Assembly (NCBI GenBank): GCA_037974665.1
Contig: CM075768.1
Location: 10,531,001 to 10,595,000 of the forward strand
Direction: 5' to 3'
Length of the DNA stretch: 64,000 nt
Source of the DNA: Ehretia macrophylla
Taxonomy: Eukaryota > Streptophyta > Magnoliopsida > Boraginales > Ehretiaceae
Of the stretch, positions 8,778 to 21,160 are shown in pieces (the first letter of the stretch is position 1; each line of letters starts with the position of its first letter). Made by a program: the position numbers and the translations under genes. The notes beneath the pieces were generated by a model. That model had not been told where the DNA came from and ran no database searches. It worked only from the letters and a program-made list of their open reading frames with translations.

Positions 8778-9918
8778 ATGGAGGTGTTAGGCCATCTTCT
8801 TGGTTTCCTTGTCATTTCGAATGTGCACATTGTGCTCAGTCATGCAGGTGAAGGCCATAGTCATTTTTCACGAGTTTGTGGTCTTCATCGTATTGATCGT
8901 AGTGCTGCGCCTTTGTCCCCAAGATTTGGAATGGAAACACTTAACCGCAGCATTTTTCCAGATGGGTTTGTTTTCGGTACTGGAACATCTGCTTATCAGG
9001 TGCGTAAACTATATTAATTTTGTACTATCTTGTATGCAATACTATTTACTGGATCAATGTAAACCATTCTATCTCAATCATAATTGTCGAATCGTGAATC
9101 GTATCGTGAATTAAAATGTCATTTTTTTGAATCGTGAATCGAATCGAATCGTGAATCGCGATTCGATCACAAATTTAAAACTAGTTGATATTTGACATAT
9201 TATGTTTCTATTAATAGTTTTTAGTTGAGATTCTTTATTTGAATTAATATTAATATATATTTTTGTTACTTTTCTAGATTGTTCACTACTTCACTTGTTC
9301 CTAGTAGACCAAACAATTTATGCATCACAATATCATACTATTTTTTTTGGTCGGAATAATATCACATTTCACAAGTGCCCAAACTAGTGCTCAAAAGCTG
9401 CTGTAAACACAAGTGGTCCAATCAGTTACGAGTTTTGTCTCCCTTTTTTTTACTAAAGTGAGCTTATTTTGTTATCTACTTTGAAATATTTTGGGCTTTT
9501 TTAAAATAAAAAAAAATTTGACCTAAATTGTGAACGATTCAGTGAATCGTTTGATTCACACAATTCGCTACGATTCAGTACCGATTCACGTCGATTCATG
9601 ATTCTCCTATCCGATTCGTATCATTTTTTTAGTGAATCGTATAAAATCATATGATTCCAATTACATTGATTTCAATATATTTCAGATTGAAGGTGCATGG
9701 AACGTTAGTGGTAAAGGTCCCAATAATTGGGATCATTACCTTAATACATATCCAGGTCTACAATGCTTTTTAAAGTTTAACATGAACTAGTAAACCAATA
9801 TTATAATTTTCTCTACGGCTCATATACCATTAATGGAACATTTTGTTTGCTATTCATAGATCGGATGCCCGACCATAGTAACGGGGATGTTGCAGCAGAC
9901 TCCTACCATCGATATAAG
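8778..9918 (+). pseudogene. GH1 beta-glucosidase, first three exons only (left copy)
   Basis: Exons are 8778-8999 (74 codons), 9686-9755 and 9860-9918, with GT-AG junctions that keep frame, giving 117 residues. A hydrophobic N-terminus (about residues 5-22) suggests a secretory signal. FPDGFVFGTGTSAYQ, then IEGAWNVSGKGPNNWDHY, then NGDVAADSYHRYK are the first conserved blocks of glycoside hydrolase family 1, including the QxEG substrate-contact segment (here Q-IEGAW). GH1 enzymes run about 500 residues and need two catalytic glutamates (TFNEP and ENG) lying far downstream. None of those exons is found in the window. A Ty3/gypsy element begins about 340 bp after exon 3. The gene is therefore truncated, unless the rest lies far away beyond giant insertions. 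Confidence 0.8.
9078..9650. mobile_element. Possible non-autonomous DNA transposon in beta-glucosidase intron 1
   Basis: The left end (about 9087-9165) repeats GAATCGTGAATCG several times. The right end (about 9530-9645) repeats the reverse complement CGATTCACG/GATTCAG. Clustered inverted subterminal motifs around an AT-rich core of about 350 bp resemble hAT- or MULE-type non-autonomous elements. Exact TIRs and target duplications were not resolved. Confidence 0.4.
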
Positions 9919-10261
9919 GTACCTCGTGAGCCAAAGTTTCGGTTACCTGTTTGCCGCCCATAATAATACAGAAACATAACACCAGAAAAAAGAAGGGGTA
10001 AATGAAAACTTAATGCGCATACAAAACTACATTTTGAATTCTACACTTTCTTGTTGGGATAAAATCAAACAAGTCCCTAACTTATTAGTCCAAAATCATA
10101 TAGGTCCCTGTGTTTTTAAAAACTTCTTAGAAGGTCCTTCAGCAAGGGGTAGTTAAGTCTTTCTATAATAATTTAATAAACAAAAGACAAAATAATTAAA
10201 ATACGATATCAAGAATTTAATAAATTATACTTTGACCCTAAAAAGAAAAAATAATTAATGC
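9919..10261. other. Remainder of broken beta-glucosidase intron 3
   Basis: This is non-coding AT-rich DNA with degenerate repeat motifs such as GGTCCCTGTGTTTTT, similar to those in the MULE terminal repeats near 300-360. The junction with gypsy-type coding sequence falls near 10262. No LTR or target duplication is visible there. Confidence 0.5.
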
Positions 10262-10264
10262 CTA

Positions 10265-13090
10265 ACTAATCCTATTTCTAGAACCCCATATAGAATGGCT
10301 CCCCCTGAGTTGTAGGAGTTGAAAATTCAGCTACAGAGTTTACTTGAAAAAGGTTTCATTCAACCTAGCTCTTCGTCGTGGGGTGCTCCTGTTTTATTTG
10401 TGAAGAAGAAAGACGGTACTTTGCGATTGTGCATTGATTACCGAGGTCTTAATCAGGTGACTGTGAAAAATAAATATCATTTACCCTTAATTGAGGAACT
10501 GTTTGATCAGTTGCAGGGTACTGTTGTGTATTCTAAGTTTGATTTGAGACATAGTTATTACCAGTTGAGAATACGAAATGAGGATGTACCCAAGACTACT
10601 TTCAAAACCAGGTACGACCCTTATGAGTTTGTTGTACTGCCATTTGGGTTGACAAATGCTCCAGCCGCCTTTATGGATTTGATGCAGAGAGTGTTTAGAC
10701 CCTATCTTGACCAATTTGTTGTGATCTTTATTGATGATATATTGGTATATTCTAAATCAGAGGCAGAGCATGAAGAACACTTGAGAACTGTGCTACGAAC
10801 ATTGCAAGAACATAAATTATTTGCTAAATTTAGCAAGTGTGAATTCTGGTTGAGGCAGGTAGCCTTTTTAGGCCATATAATTTCACAGGAAGGAATATTT
10901 ATTGATCCTGCGAAAATTGAGGTAGTGATGTCGTGGAAAAGACCTGAAACTGTTACGGAGGTTCGTAGCTTCTTGGGATTGGCTAGTTACTATAGGCGGT
11001 TTGTTAAGGATTTTTCTAAAATTGCTGGACCATTAACTTCCTTAACTCAAAAGAAAACTGTGTTTAACTGGGATGATAAGTGTGAAGCCAGTTTTTAGGA
11101 ATTGAAAAAGAGACTTACCACTGCACCTATCCTTACATTGCCTAAAGGAACAGATAATCTGGTGATTTACAGTGATGCTTCGAAGGAAGGTTTGGGCTGC
11201 GTTCTTATACAAAATGGTAAGGTAATAGCTTATTCCTCGAGGAAATTAAAGCCTTATGAACTAATTTACTCTACTTACGATCTTGAGCTTGTTGCTGTTG
11301 TCTTTGCTTTGAAGAAATGGCGACATTACTTGTGGGGTAATAAATTTGAGATATTTACTAATCACAAAAGTTTGAAGTATCTATTTTTTCAAAAGGATTT
11401 GAATATGAGGCAAAGGCGTTGGCTAAAGTAGTTAAACGATTATAATTGTACCATTAGCTACTTGCCAGGAAAAGCTAACCTTGTTGCAGATGCATTAAGC
11501 CGAAAAACTGATGTGGCTAGTTTGATAATCAAGGACTGGGAAACTGTAGAAGAATTGTTTATGGAAACCGAAGGCTTCTGGAATAGGTATCCAATTCACT
11601 AGTTTACAAATCCAGTCTTTATTACTATCTAGAATCAGGGAAGCACAACAGGCAGATCCTCAGTTGTTGAGAATTCTAGAGAAGTCAAAAGGGGGAGAGT
11701 CTGATTTCAAATTGCATGATGATGGATTATTCAGGTACAAGAATAGAATTTGCATTCATAGTGGTTCAGCTGTAAAAGATGAGATTCTTGTTGAGGCTCA
11801 TAACACTAAATACACGATTCATCCTAGTAGCACTAAGGTGTACAAGGACTTAAAGCAAAGTTTCTGGTGGAATAACATGAAAAGGGAGATAGCTGAATAT
11901 GTAGCTAAATGTTTGACTTGTCAGAAGGTTAAGACTGAGCATCAGAGACCTGTGGGATTATTACAACCTTTAGAAATTCCGGTATGGAAATGGGACCAAG
12001 TTACTATGGACTTTGTATCCAATTTGTCGAGGTCACCACGAGGTAATAATTATGTATGGATTGTGGTTGATAGATTGACGAAAACCTCGCATTTCATTGC
12101 TACAAAGAAAACAGATACTCTAGATAAACTGGCTGAGTTATATGTTGAAAACATTGTGAAATTGCATGGAGTTCCAACTTGTATAGTGTCAGATAGAGAT
12201 CCCAAGTTCACATCACAATTCTAGTAGAAACTACAGAAGGCTTTGGGGACCAATTTGAACTTTAGTACGGCGTATCATCCGCAGACAGATGGTTAGTTTG
12301 AGATAACTATCAGGATACTAGAAGACATACTGCGAGCTTGCATCTTAGATTTTAGAAAGAGTTGGGAAAGGTATTTGCCTCTTGCAGAGTTTGCTTACAA
12401 TAACAGTTACCAAGCTACCATTGGAATGACACCGTATGAGGCACTTTACAAGCGGAAATGTAGATTCCCTTTGTATTGGGATGAGGTAGGTAAAATGAAA
12501 ACTGTTGACCCAGCTATTTTACCTGATATGATCAAGCTAGTTAATAATGTGAAACTTATAAAGAAGAGAATGCTTACAACATAGAGTCAACAGAAGAATT
12601 TTGCTGATAGACAATGACGTAACTTAGTGTTTTAAGTGGGTGATCATATGTTCTTGAAAGTCTCCCCGTGCAAAGGTCTAATTCAACACGGAAATGGAGG
12701 TAAACTCAGTCCTAAATATGTGGGGTCGTTTGAAATTATTGAGAAAGTTGGTGATTGGCTTACAGATTAGCATTACCTCTGAGTTTGGGAAAAATACATA
12801 ATGTGTTCCATGTATCGTTGTTGAGGAAATATGATCCAGATCCTTCGCACATTCTAGAGCCGAAACCATTGGAGATCGATGAGCCTTTGACATATGTTGA
12901 GAAACCTCTTCGAGTGATTGATAGGAAGATTCAGGAACTTCGAACCAAGAGTATTCCTATAGTAAAAGTCCTTTGGGACCATCACAGAGTTGAGGATGCC
13001 CCTTGGGAGTGGGAAGATCAAATAAAGGAGAAATACCCAGAGATATTTGTCGAATCATGTAAGAATTGCGTGGACGCAATTAGTTTAAGG
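10265..13090 (+). pseudogene. gypsy pol relic: RT, RNase H, integrase, chromodomain-like tail
   Basis: RT motifs include [16 protein letters not shown] and the catalytic FIDD at 10727-10738. RNase H follows, with YSDAS and a DALSRK segment near 11490. The integrase zinc-binding region has KCLTCQ near 11910, and the core has DFVSNLSRSPRG and SDRDPKFTS. The segment near 12970-13030 (VLWDHHRVEDAPWEWE) is the usual chromodomain-like end. In-frame stops occur at 11096, 11429 and 12222, and frame changes fall between 11431 and 11664 and between 12584 and 12755. It cannot make a full polyprotein. Confidence 0.85.
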
Positions 13091-13099
13091 GGGAGAGGA

Positions 13100-15598
13100 T
13101 GTGACGCCCAGGAATTTCATCACATTTTTTAAATAAATGTTGCATAACCACTTGTGCATTTTATGTTTATTTATTTTCTTGTTTAATTGTTTTACTATTG
13201 GGTACTATTCATAAGAAAATTGAACTGTTTTAAATGCTCGGTTTAATATTTTTCTAGATGCTCGGTTTAATATTTTTCCTAGAAAGTATAACTTATAAAA
13301 TGAACCGGGAACTTGTAGTTTTGGACTTTGGAGGCCAGGAACTTGCATTTGAAAAATGATTTAGGTGTCGTTGAATAGTGTTACGTAATTGTAAACTTTG
13401 GTTTTGTATTAGCTAGCAATTTACTGGCATTTTTAACTTAGTTTGACCAAGATTTAGTGGCATTTGACTTAGGCTATGACTCATACATATACATATACTC
13501 AACATAACACACATATATACATTATACTCATCAAAAACAAAAAAATAAAACACCAAAAAGCCCTCCCAAACCCAACAGCCCTTTAGAGGAGGAGAAAAGA
13601 CTTTTCATATTCCAATCTTGCTCTTGGATGCTCATCTAAGCTTCTACAAGTGATTTCAACCTAGCCAAAGCTTGCTTCTTACATCTACAAAGCTTATATG
13701 TGTGGGAGTTAGCATTTTCATTGATTTAAAGTTTATGTCAAGTATTGTATTTTTGTGATTTGTTATTTATGGCTATAGATATGATTATATATTGTGAGAT
13801 ACATGTTTATTATAACCTCTAGACCATGTTTGTGTTGTGTAATAGCTATTGTCATGGTTGAACCTTGAAATCTCAAAGAAGATGATGAATAGTGACGAAA
13901 TTTTAGGGTTTTGATGTAATTGGCTAATTAGAGTGAATTGATCCCTCTTCTAGGTGCTTTAGACATAATTGGAACTAGTTAAACACTCATATGTAGTTAG
14001 ATTGCTCAAAATTGAGTTAAATGCAAAAATTAGCCAACTTTAAAAGGGGTTTTTTCATATAACGCAATCCGGGTACGTTTGGACTTTAGATTAGGTATCC
14101 TTGGGGCATGAAAGCACTTTTGGAGCTTTCGTTGTGTAAAATTGGGGTCCGTATAGGGTAGGTGTAGTTAAAACTCACTCGGGGCCTTCCCGGGTTTTTG
14201 TTTCCAAAGTAGGGTTTTAGGGTCTTGATAGGTGTCTTATGGCTTCCTTAGGAATGTAGGATGTTTGAGTTGTAGTTTTGGAACTTTGAACTTCATGTAG
14301 AAGAAGAATGACTTGTTTAAAGAAAGGGAAAAAGTGCTAAATGGATTTTTTTATGCTTATACGAGCTCGTAGATGTGTTGTTATATGTTTTTATGCTTGT
14401 CTAAGGTGTAATCCTGCTATTTGAAGAGTTTACAAAAAATTATGTTATATGTCTCCTTTATGTTATTTTGTTACTTTGCGTATATTGTGGTTATTTACGA
14501 GGGTGGCCTACTTTGTTGTCCTTCTTATGTGTTATTTGATGATCTTGATTCTCGTGGACTTGATTCGGGGTTGTGCAACCTTTTCGAGCATAGCAGTATC
14601 GAGTAACACGAGCGGCATCGGGCTTGCCGTGCTTCCTCGGCTACCATGGTTTCCTAGTCCCTTTCTCGTTGAGGCGTACTCCTCTATCCCAGAGGCGTGG
14701 TTCACCTGGTTGGGGCATACGGACATACCTCGGGAGATATGGGTCGTAGGATCGGGGTACATCTAGAGTACCCCATTTTTGGAGGAATAAGGGTTTTACC
14801 GGCACCTGCTTGAAGATCTTGACTCGTGGCTCGTGATTGAAGACAAGTTGAACCGTATCCTTTTTTATATGTGGTTAATTACTTATCTAGCTTGTTATGT
14901 TATTTGGTGTTGAAAATGCGTTATCTTGTTGCATATTATATTGCACATCATATTGCACGCCCCGGTATGCTGCATCGCCTCCCTCGCTGGGAAACATTGT
15001 TGCTCACTCCTCATTTAACATGTTTCAGGAGAAGCTGAGGTAGATCCCCAGCTAGTAGCGATAGTTGAAGAGGAGGAAGTGCAAGTTGAGCAACTTCTGT
15101 GACTTTCTTGTGTGTTAAGGTTGGCTTATGTGCAGTTTGTGTGAAGTTGTTGATTGTAGATCTTTTTGAGACCTTGGGGTCTTGTATATATTTGGTGGAT
15201 GTAACAAGTTGTAATCATGTATGAATCATAGTAAAGCATATGGCATGTAATAATTAATTCTAGTTTTACTTTCTCTTATTGCATGCTTGTGTGTTTGATA
15301 GTTAGTAGGATGAACTTGGCTTACCATGGTATCCTGCTACTTATAGTTAAAGTTAGAATTGCCTTGCATGCTTGTATGTTATATATAGTTTTTGTGGTAT
15401 CAAGGCTCAGTTAGTCTCGAGAAGTTAGTAGTTTAGGGCTAATATGGAAGTTGGGTTGTTTGAGATGCTTGTACTTAGCTCGGGACTTGTATGTGACTAT
15501 GTGCCGGTAACCAGTTTGTCCACATTACAGAGGAGACTTTGTCCGTGTGGCGGGTCGGGACTTGACCCGTGGCGTGAGGTTGGGTTCGGGGCGTTACG
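13100..15598 (+). repeat. 3' LTR of the first gypsy element (~2.5 kb)
   Basis: It starts TGTGACGCCC directly after the purine-rich tract AAGGGGGAGAGGA (about 13087-13099). It ends in GGGGCGTTACG near 15598, so the ends form the short inverted repeat expected of this family. It is non-coding; short open frames at 14421-14766 and 15444 are chance. No 5' partner remains, so divergence cannot be used for dating. Confidence 0.75.
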
Positions 15599-16458
15599 GA
15601 AAAAATATGCAATGCCTTTGAAAATGAATGGAGTCTAGAACGTTAATTAGAATATGTAAAGGAGAAATTATATTCCATGTATTTTGTTAATAACTTCATT
15701 ATTTAAAAAAGTAAATCAATTTTTAGATATTAGAATACCTTACTTTAGAATAGTGAATAGACATTAGAGGAAAAATTATTTAACAACAGAAGTATTATTA
15801 ATTACTCATAGATAAGAAAAAACAAAAACAATACTTTTCTTTTGCTCTATGCCCATATTCTTCAGCATATTAGCATTTATAGTTTTTCCTTTCGAACCTT
15901 GTGAAGTTATATTAATACTTTTCATCTATAGTTTTTTAGCTTAGCAAAATTGTAATAATTCCACCTTCTCAATATATAAATGAAAAAGCATTTTAAAATT
16001 AAAAATATGAAATGTCATTTCATTGGAGCCACTTATCTATTAGCAACTGTCTAAAAATTCAAAGATACTTTTGTTTCCCAATTTATTCCTCATTATTATT
16101 GTACCTAGACAAATAAAGGATTGCAATAAAACTTTCTCCAAATATATCTATGTATATGACAAATAAAGGATTTCAACAAAAAAATTCTCCAAATATATCT
16201 ATGTATATATATATATGAATAAAAGGTGATAAGGGTAGTTGGAGCATTTTGACTATATTCATATATAAAAATAATCAAATTTTAAGAAAGTATAGTGTAT
16301 TCATTATTAGACTACTAAATGGGACATCGATGATCATTTTTTTGCAGAAGCGATTTTGTTGACTTTGCCAGCCTCTGTTTCTCGAGATTTGGTGATTGAG
16401 AGAAACTTTGGATCACAATAAATGAGGGCCATACCTTTAGTGTGTATGGTTGTGAAGG

Positions 16459-16535
<77 letters not shown>

Positions 16536-17164
16536 CATCTTCATAACTAAATAATAATGTAAAAGTCACATATCTGTTACTTGGCGGAAGCAAGAATCAA
16601 TGCCACGTTCATTCCATTGTATGTGCAAGGAATCGTGATGTGTAATACTATACTACACACTAAGTTTCCACAACTTAGATACCAAAAGCCAGTGAGAGTT
16701 TCTAAGGGGAGTTATCTGTATTTTTTTTAAGTTGGATGAATAACTAATATCTCTTATACAGAACAAATGTACGTTATGTATTTATGATATAAGTGATAGT
16801 GGGTAGTTCCATAACTGCCCACTACATGACCCAAGTGGGTTGGGCTACCTTATCTTGGGTGGCCCATGACCCAAGCCCAATATCTCCCACTCGCATAAGA
16901 TGGGGAATAAATCCATCAACCTCTCTGAAAACTAATTCCAAGGCATACTCAAATCATACAGGTAAATAAGTTTTGCAACTCGCGAGCACACACCAAGTGG
17001 AGGCTCTAAAACCATGCACTTGTTAGGGAAAACATGGGAGCCAAGTTCTACGTATGAACAAAAGAGTCTCGTTATACCCTAGACCAATGAAGTTCACATT
17101 AGTCAAACACTCCTAATCCCTCTTAGACCATGTTCGACCTTTCTAATCTCCAATATGTATCCAT
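15599..17164. other. AT-rich interval between two gypsy fragments
   Basis: There is no gene. A perfect (TA)n microsatellite occupies about 16463-16534. A near-tandem pair CAAATATATCTATGTATAT (about 16139 and 16190) is visible. From about 16790 to 17164 the sequence (ACATGACCCAAGTGGGTTGG and following) looks like reverse-oriented LTR material into which the next gypsy fragment is set, but ends were not found. Confidence 0.55.
16463..16534. repeat. (TA)n microsatellite
   Basis: This is an uninterrupted TA dinucleotide run of about 36 repeats. The alternating Tyr/Ile open frame across it on the minus strand is an artefact of the repeat. Confidence 0.95.
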
Positions 17165-19030
17165 AGGTTGTGTTTTGATCCAGAATGGTCAAATGATTAT
17201 TTATGCCTCTCGGAAGTTAAAGCAATACGAGGGAAATTATCCAACTCATGATCTATAGTTGGTAGCTGTTATGTTTGCTTTGAAAAAATGGTGCCATTAT
17301 CTTTGGGGAAGCAAGTTCGAAATCTTTACAGACCATAAGAGTTTAAAATACTTATTTTAAAGGAATTGAAGATGAGGCAGAGGCGGTGGATGCAGCTACT
17401 TGATGATTATAATTGCTCAATCAACTATGTGCCAAGAAAGGCGAATGTAGTAGCAGACACCCTTAGATGGAAGGCTAGTATTGTTTATATGAAAGTCAAG
17501 GAATAGGAGTTACTAGAGGACGCTACTATGTGGAAGTCAGAGTTGACTCAAGTGAGTATTTTGTTTGCAAACTTGCAGATTCAGCCGTTGTTGTTGTCAC
17601 GGATCCCAGAAGCTCAACTGTTAGATCAGCGACTTCAGGATATCTATGAGGGTAAGCCTGATTTCAAGTTACACGAGGATGATATGTTGCAGTTTCATGG
17701 CCGACCTTGTGTTCCAGATGATTCGAATTTGAGAAGGGAGGTTTTGGAAGAAGCTCAAAACTCTAATTACACTATCATCCAGGTGGAAACAAGATATACC
17801 GGGACTTGAAACAATATTATTGGTGGAACAACATGAGAAGGGATGTGGCAGAGTTTGTATCTCGGTGTTTGACATGCCAAAGGGTCAAAGCAACGCATCA
17901 ACGATCAGCAGGTTTGCTATAACCAATGATGATTCCCAAGTGGAAGTGGGAACATGTGGCTATGGGCTTTGTCACAGATTTCTCGAGATCACCAAGGGGT
18001 TATGATGTAGTATGGGTGGTAGTTGATCGATTAACCAACACTACTCATTTTATTGTAATGAATAAGCAGGATAGTCTTGAGAAGTTGGTAGATTTGTATG
18101 TTGCTAACATTGTAAGACTTCACGAGGTTCTAGTCAGCATTGTATCAGATAGGGATCCATGGTTTACTTCCAAATTCTAGCAATGTCTTCAGGAAACATT
18201 GGGTACTAATTTGAGCTTCAGCATAGCTTATCATCCTCAGTCAGATGGGCAATCAGAGAGGACGATTCAAATTCTAGAAGATATATTGAGGGCTTGTATT
18301 ATGGACTTCGGGAAGAATTGCGAGAAACACTTTCCATTGGCGGAGTTTGCTTATAACAATAATTATCAATTGACTATTGGGATGGCTCCGTACGAGGCAT
18401 TATATGGTCAAAAGTGTAAGTCTCAGTTGTATTGGGATAAGGTTGGGGAGATGAAGGTTATTGATCCAGCCTTGATACCAGAGCTTGTGAATACCATTGA
18501 GAATATCCGTCTTATTCGTTAGAGGATGCTTACAGAGCAGAGTAGGCAAAAGAGTTATACTGATAAGAGGATGTGAGATTTGGAATTTAAGGTCAGTGAT
18601 CTAGTTTTCTTGAAGATCTCTCATCGCAAGGGTATTGTTCAGTATGTTAAAGGTGAGAAGCTGAGTCCGAGGTACGTGGGTCCGTTTGAGATCATTGGCA
18701 AAGTTGACAAGTTGGCTTATTTGTTGGCTTACCGCCGAGTTTGTCTAAGGTGCATGATGTCTTTCATGTGTCTATACTACGGAAGTATAATCCAGATCAT
18801 TCACATGTTCTTGAGGCAGAACCATTGCAGCTTAGTGGGGATATGGCTTATGAGGAGTGGCCTATTCGTATACTGGATCAATCAGTTCAGGAGCTGCGTT
18901 CGAAAGTAATTCTGATGGTTAAAGTTTTGTGACTTCATCATGGGATTGAGGAGGCTACTAAGGAAAGGCGGGATCAGATTAAGCAGTAGTATTCAAACTT
19001 GTTCAGCAAAGAATGTAATAATTTCGGGGT
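17165..19030 (+). pseudogene. gypsy pol relic: RNase H C-part, integrase, chromodomain-like tail
   Basis: RNase H begins at CVLIQNG (17168 on) and includes [27 protein letters not shown] residues, here described only by position 17277-17345. Integrase core motifs include DFSRSPRG, VVVDRLTN, SDRDPWFTS (near 18160) and AYHPQSDGQSERT. The final VLxxHHGIEEAT-like stretch is near 18927-18960. Frameshifts fall between 17809 and 17926 and near 18730; stops occur at 18178 and 18520. It is non-functional. Confidence 0.8.
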
Positions 19031-19053
19031 CGAAATTGTTTTAAGGAGGGGGA

Positions 19054-21160
19054 TGTGAGACCCGAGCATTTCATTATATGTGCATTTATTTATTTTAAAC
19101 ATTATTTGTTAGTATTATGTGTTATTATGTGTTTAACTATTTTGCAACAACATATTTGCATTTTAATTACATTTATACATATAAATATAGTCTTGTTTTG
19201 CTAAGTCTATCATAGTTGACTAGTCTTGCTTATATATATATATATATATATATACATACATAAATACATACAAATACAATATATAATAGCTTAGTTACCA
19301 TGTTTGACTATTTGACTTTGCATAAATTAGCTTATTTGATTTGTTGACCTATACATACATTATATACTACACATATACAAGATATTAGCATAACAAAAGA
19401 AATCAAAAGCCTTCAGGAAGCTTCAAGGGGTGGCCAAAGAGAGGAAAAAGAGAAAAAAATATAGAAAAATAAAAAAGATAGTTTTTGATCATTTTTGAAG
19501 TGATTTATTTCATTTCAAAGCCAAACCAAAGTGGATTTAGCTCAAAGATTGTTCTCCAAACCTTGTTCTTGTCATATCTAGTCTTTTTCAACAATTTTAA
19601 GGTGCGGGTTTCAAGTTCTTGCATGTATATATCTATTTTTATCCATCGAAATGTTATATAATTGTGTTATAAATTTTTATAGAGATGAATATATGTTGTA
19701 GTAGTGATTAAGAGCTATATATATGCATATGAACTTGTTTGAGCCAAAATAGTTGAACATAAACCAACTTTGTTAGTTGAATGTTGAAAAATTGAGTTAG
19801 CTTTGGTGTTTATGATTATATATATGTGTGAATGGTATATGATTTCAAGTCTTTGGAGTGAATTTGGTGAATTTAGGGGTTTATTTTGATGATTTTCTTA
19901 AAATTCCAGCCTTGGTGCATTTTTAATATTTGACATGTTTGGCTTGTTTATTGCTTGGTTTTAGTGTTGCAAAGGGTTCATAATGCATTGTAGATAATTG
20001 CTATATTGATTGTGTTGAGGTTACATGTTGTAGAGATTCCTAGGTTGGTTAAATGTTATTGAAAAGTTGGAGTTGTTTTGTCAAGATCATATTCTTTTAA
20101 GGTTTAATTGGTGTTAATGTGTAAAGGCCATGTTTTTATGAGCTTAAGTGATGTTAATGTGTTGAAGAGGTCATGCTCTTTGATAGTTAAATGTTGGTAC
20201 TAATATGTTGGATATATGTTTAATGTAGTTAGTTGAGTTGTTGAATGTATTGTTGAGTTAATGGATGTGTTGTTGATTAATGTATATGTATGAGATGTGA
20301 TGTGAAGTGTCGGGTTGCAACCTTATTTCGTCATGGTAACGTTATGTCGTAGTGGGAGGCATAGGGCTTGCCGGTAATTCCCCGAGTACCATGTCCTAGT
20401 CCTATCTCTCGTGTGGTCGGTGAAGGCCATGGTGAGATTGGTCGTAGGATAGTGTACATCATGAGTATAGATGCAGGCGAGAGAAGTGTTGAACTCATGA
20501 CGGAGTTATAAGGTGTCGGCTTCAATGAATGTCTAAAGTAGTAACTTCTTGATGTGTTGTTTAGCGTAAATGTTCAAGGTTATTAAGCGTATGTGAGTGT
20601 GAAGTTGTTTATGTGTTGTATTGTTTCCTATGTGCTTCAAAAGGTTTTCGAGTTAAAGCTTTCAAACTTCTTTTTATCCCTCCCTCACTGAGCCTGTTTA
20701 GCTCACACTTCTTTAATGCATGATACAGGAGTTCATGATGTGAACTATGTGCGCGAGGAAGGAACTAGTGAGGTTGACCATGTATTCCATGAGTAGATGA
20801 TGTACTTGACTATGAAACTATGTTTTACTTGCTCTCGTAGTTTCGGAGCTTATGTATCAAATACTTGATAGTTAACTTTCTTTAAGTCTAGTTCTTTTGA
20901 TTGTATATAGGATTGGTCATGGTTGGATTCATGATCACGTTTGGGCTTATGAATGCTTGTTGAGAATATATGTATGTTGAGTATCTTGTCTACTTTGATG
21001 TAGACTTTTGGAGTTTTATGTTTCTTATTGGATGTCACTTTGATGTAGACTTTTGGAGTTTTCTGTTTCTTATTGGATGTCCTTATCACAATCGTTATAA
21101 TATCCGCGTGTCGTCCTGTGTTGAGCTTGGTTCCTCTAGGACCGAGTTTGGGGCATGACA
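19054..21160 (+). repeat. 3' LTR of second gypsy element (~2.1 kb)
   Basis: It starts TGTGAGACCCGAGC after the purine tract AAGGAGGGGGA and ends GGGGCATGACA. The first roughly 1.5 kb matches, in reverse complement, 34550-36086. A (TA)n run lies near 19231-19252, and a direct repeat of CACTTTGATGTAGACTTTTGG (partial) is found near 20990 and 21040. Confidence 0.75.

Larger units (their letters stand above)
1..8833 (+). repeat. Left copy of a tandem segmental duplication
   Basis: Nearly every base here recurs in the same order and orientation at 39783-59965. The offset starts at 39782 and drifts with small indels; it is 39844 at the PLATZ exon and 39830 at the O-methyltransferase start. The unit carries a PLATZ last exon, an O-methyltransferase, a SINE and the start of a beta-glucosidase. 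The match begins at base 1, so the true left boundary lies outside the window. The right limit at 8833 is where the other copy is interrupted by a copia insertion, so the original duplication may have extended further. Confidence 0.95.
10262..15598 (+). mobile_element. 5'-truncated Ty3/gypsy (chromovirus-like) retrotransposon
   Basis: The order reverse transcriptase, RNase H, integrase, C-terminal chromodomain-like segment, polypurine tract and 3' LTR is that of Ty3/gypsy elements. The 5' LTR, gag, protease and the start of RT are absent, and the element begins abruptly inside what was a beta-glucosidase intron. LTR ends of the TGTGACGCCC...GGGGCGTTAC type, with the chromodomain-like tail, suggest the Tekay/Del group; that subclass is inference. 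Confidence 0.85.
17165..21160 (+). mobile_element. Second 5'-truncated Ty3/gypsy (chromovirus-like) element
   Basis: It begins in RNase H coding sequence and runs through integrase, chromodomain-like tail, purine tract and a 2.1-kb 3' LTR. LTR, gag, protease and RT are missing on the left. It belongs to the same broad group as the first element, but the LTR differs, so it is a separate family. An inverted partial copy of this LTR lies at 34550-36086. Confidence 0.8.

Noticed and set aside
8778..9918. Functional beta-glucosidase
   Set aside because: Only the first 117 residues are encoded. Neither catalytic glutamate region is present in the window.
13978..14766. Genes within the first gypsy LTR (frames at 14421 and 14449)
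   Set aside because: They overlap in several frames with no family features and sit inside an LTR.
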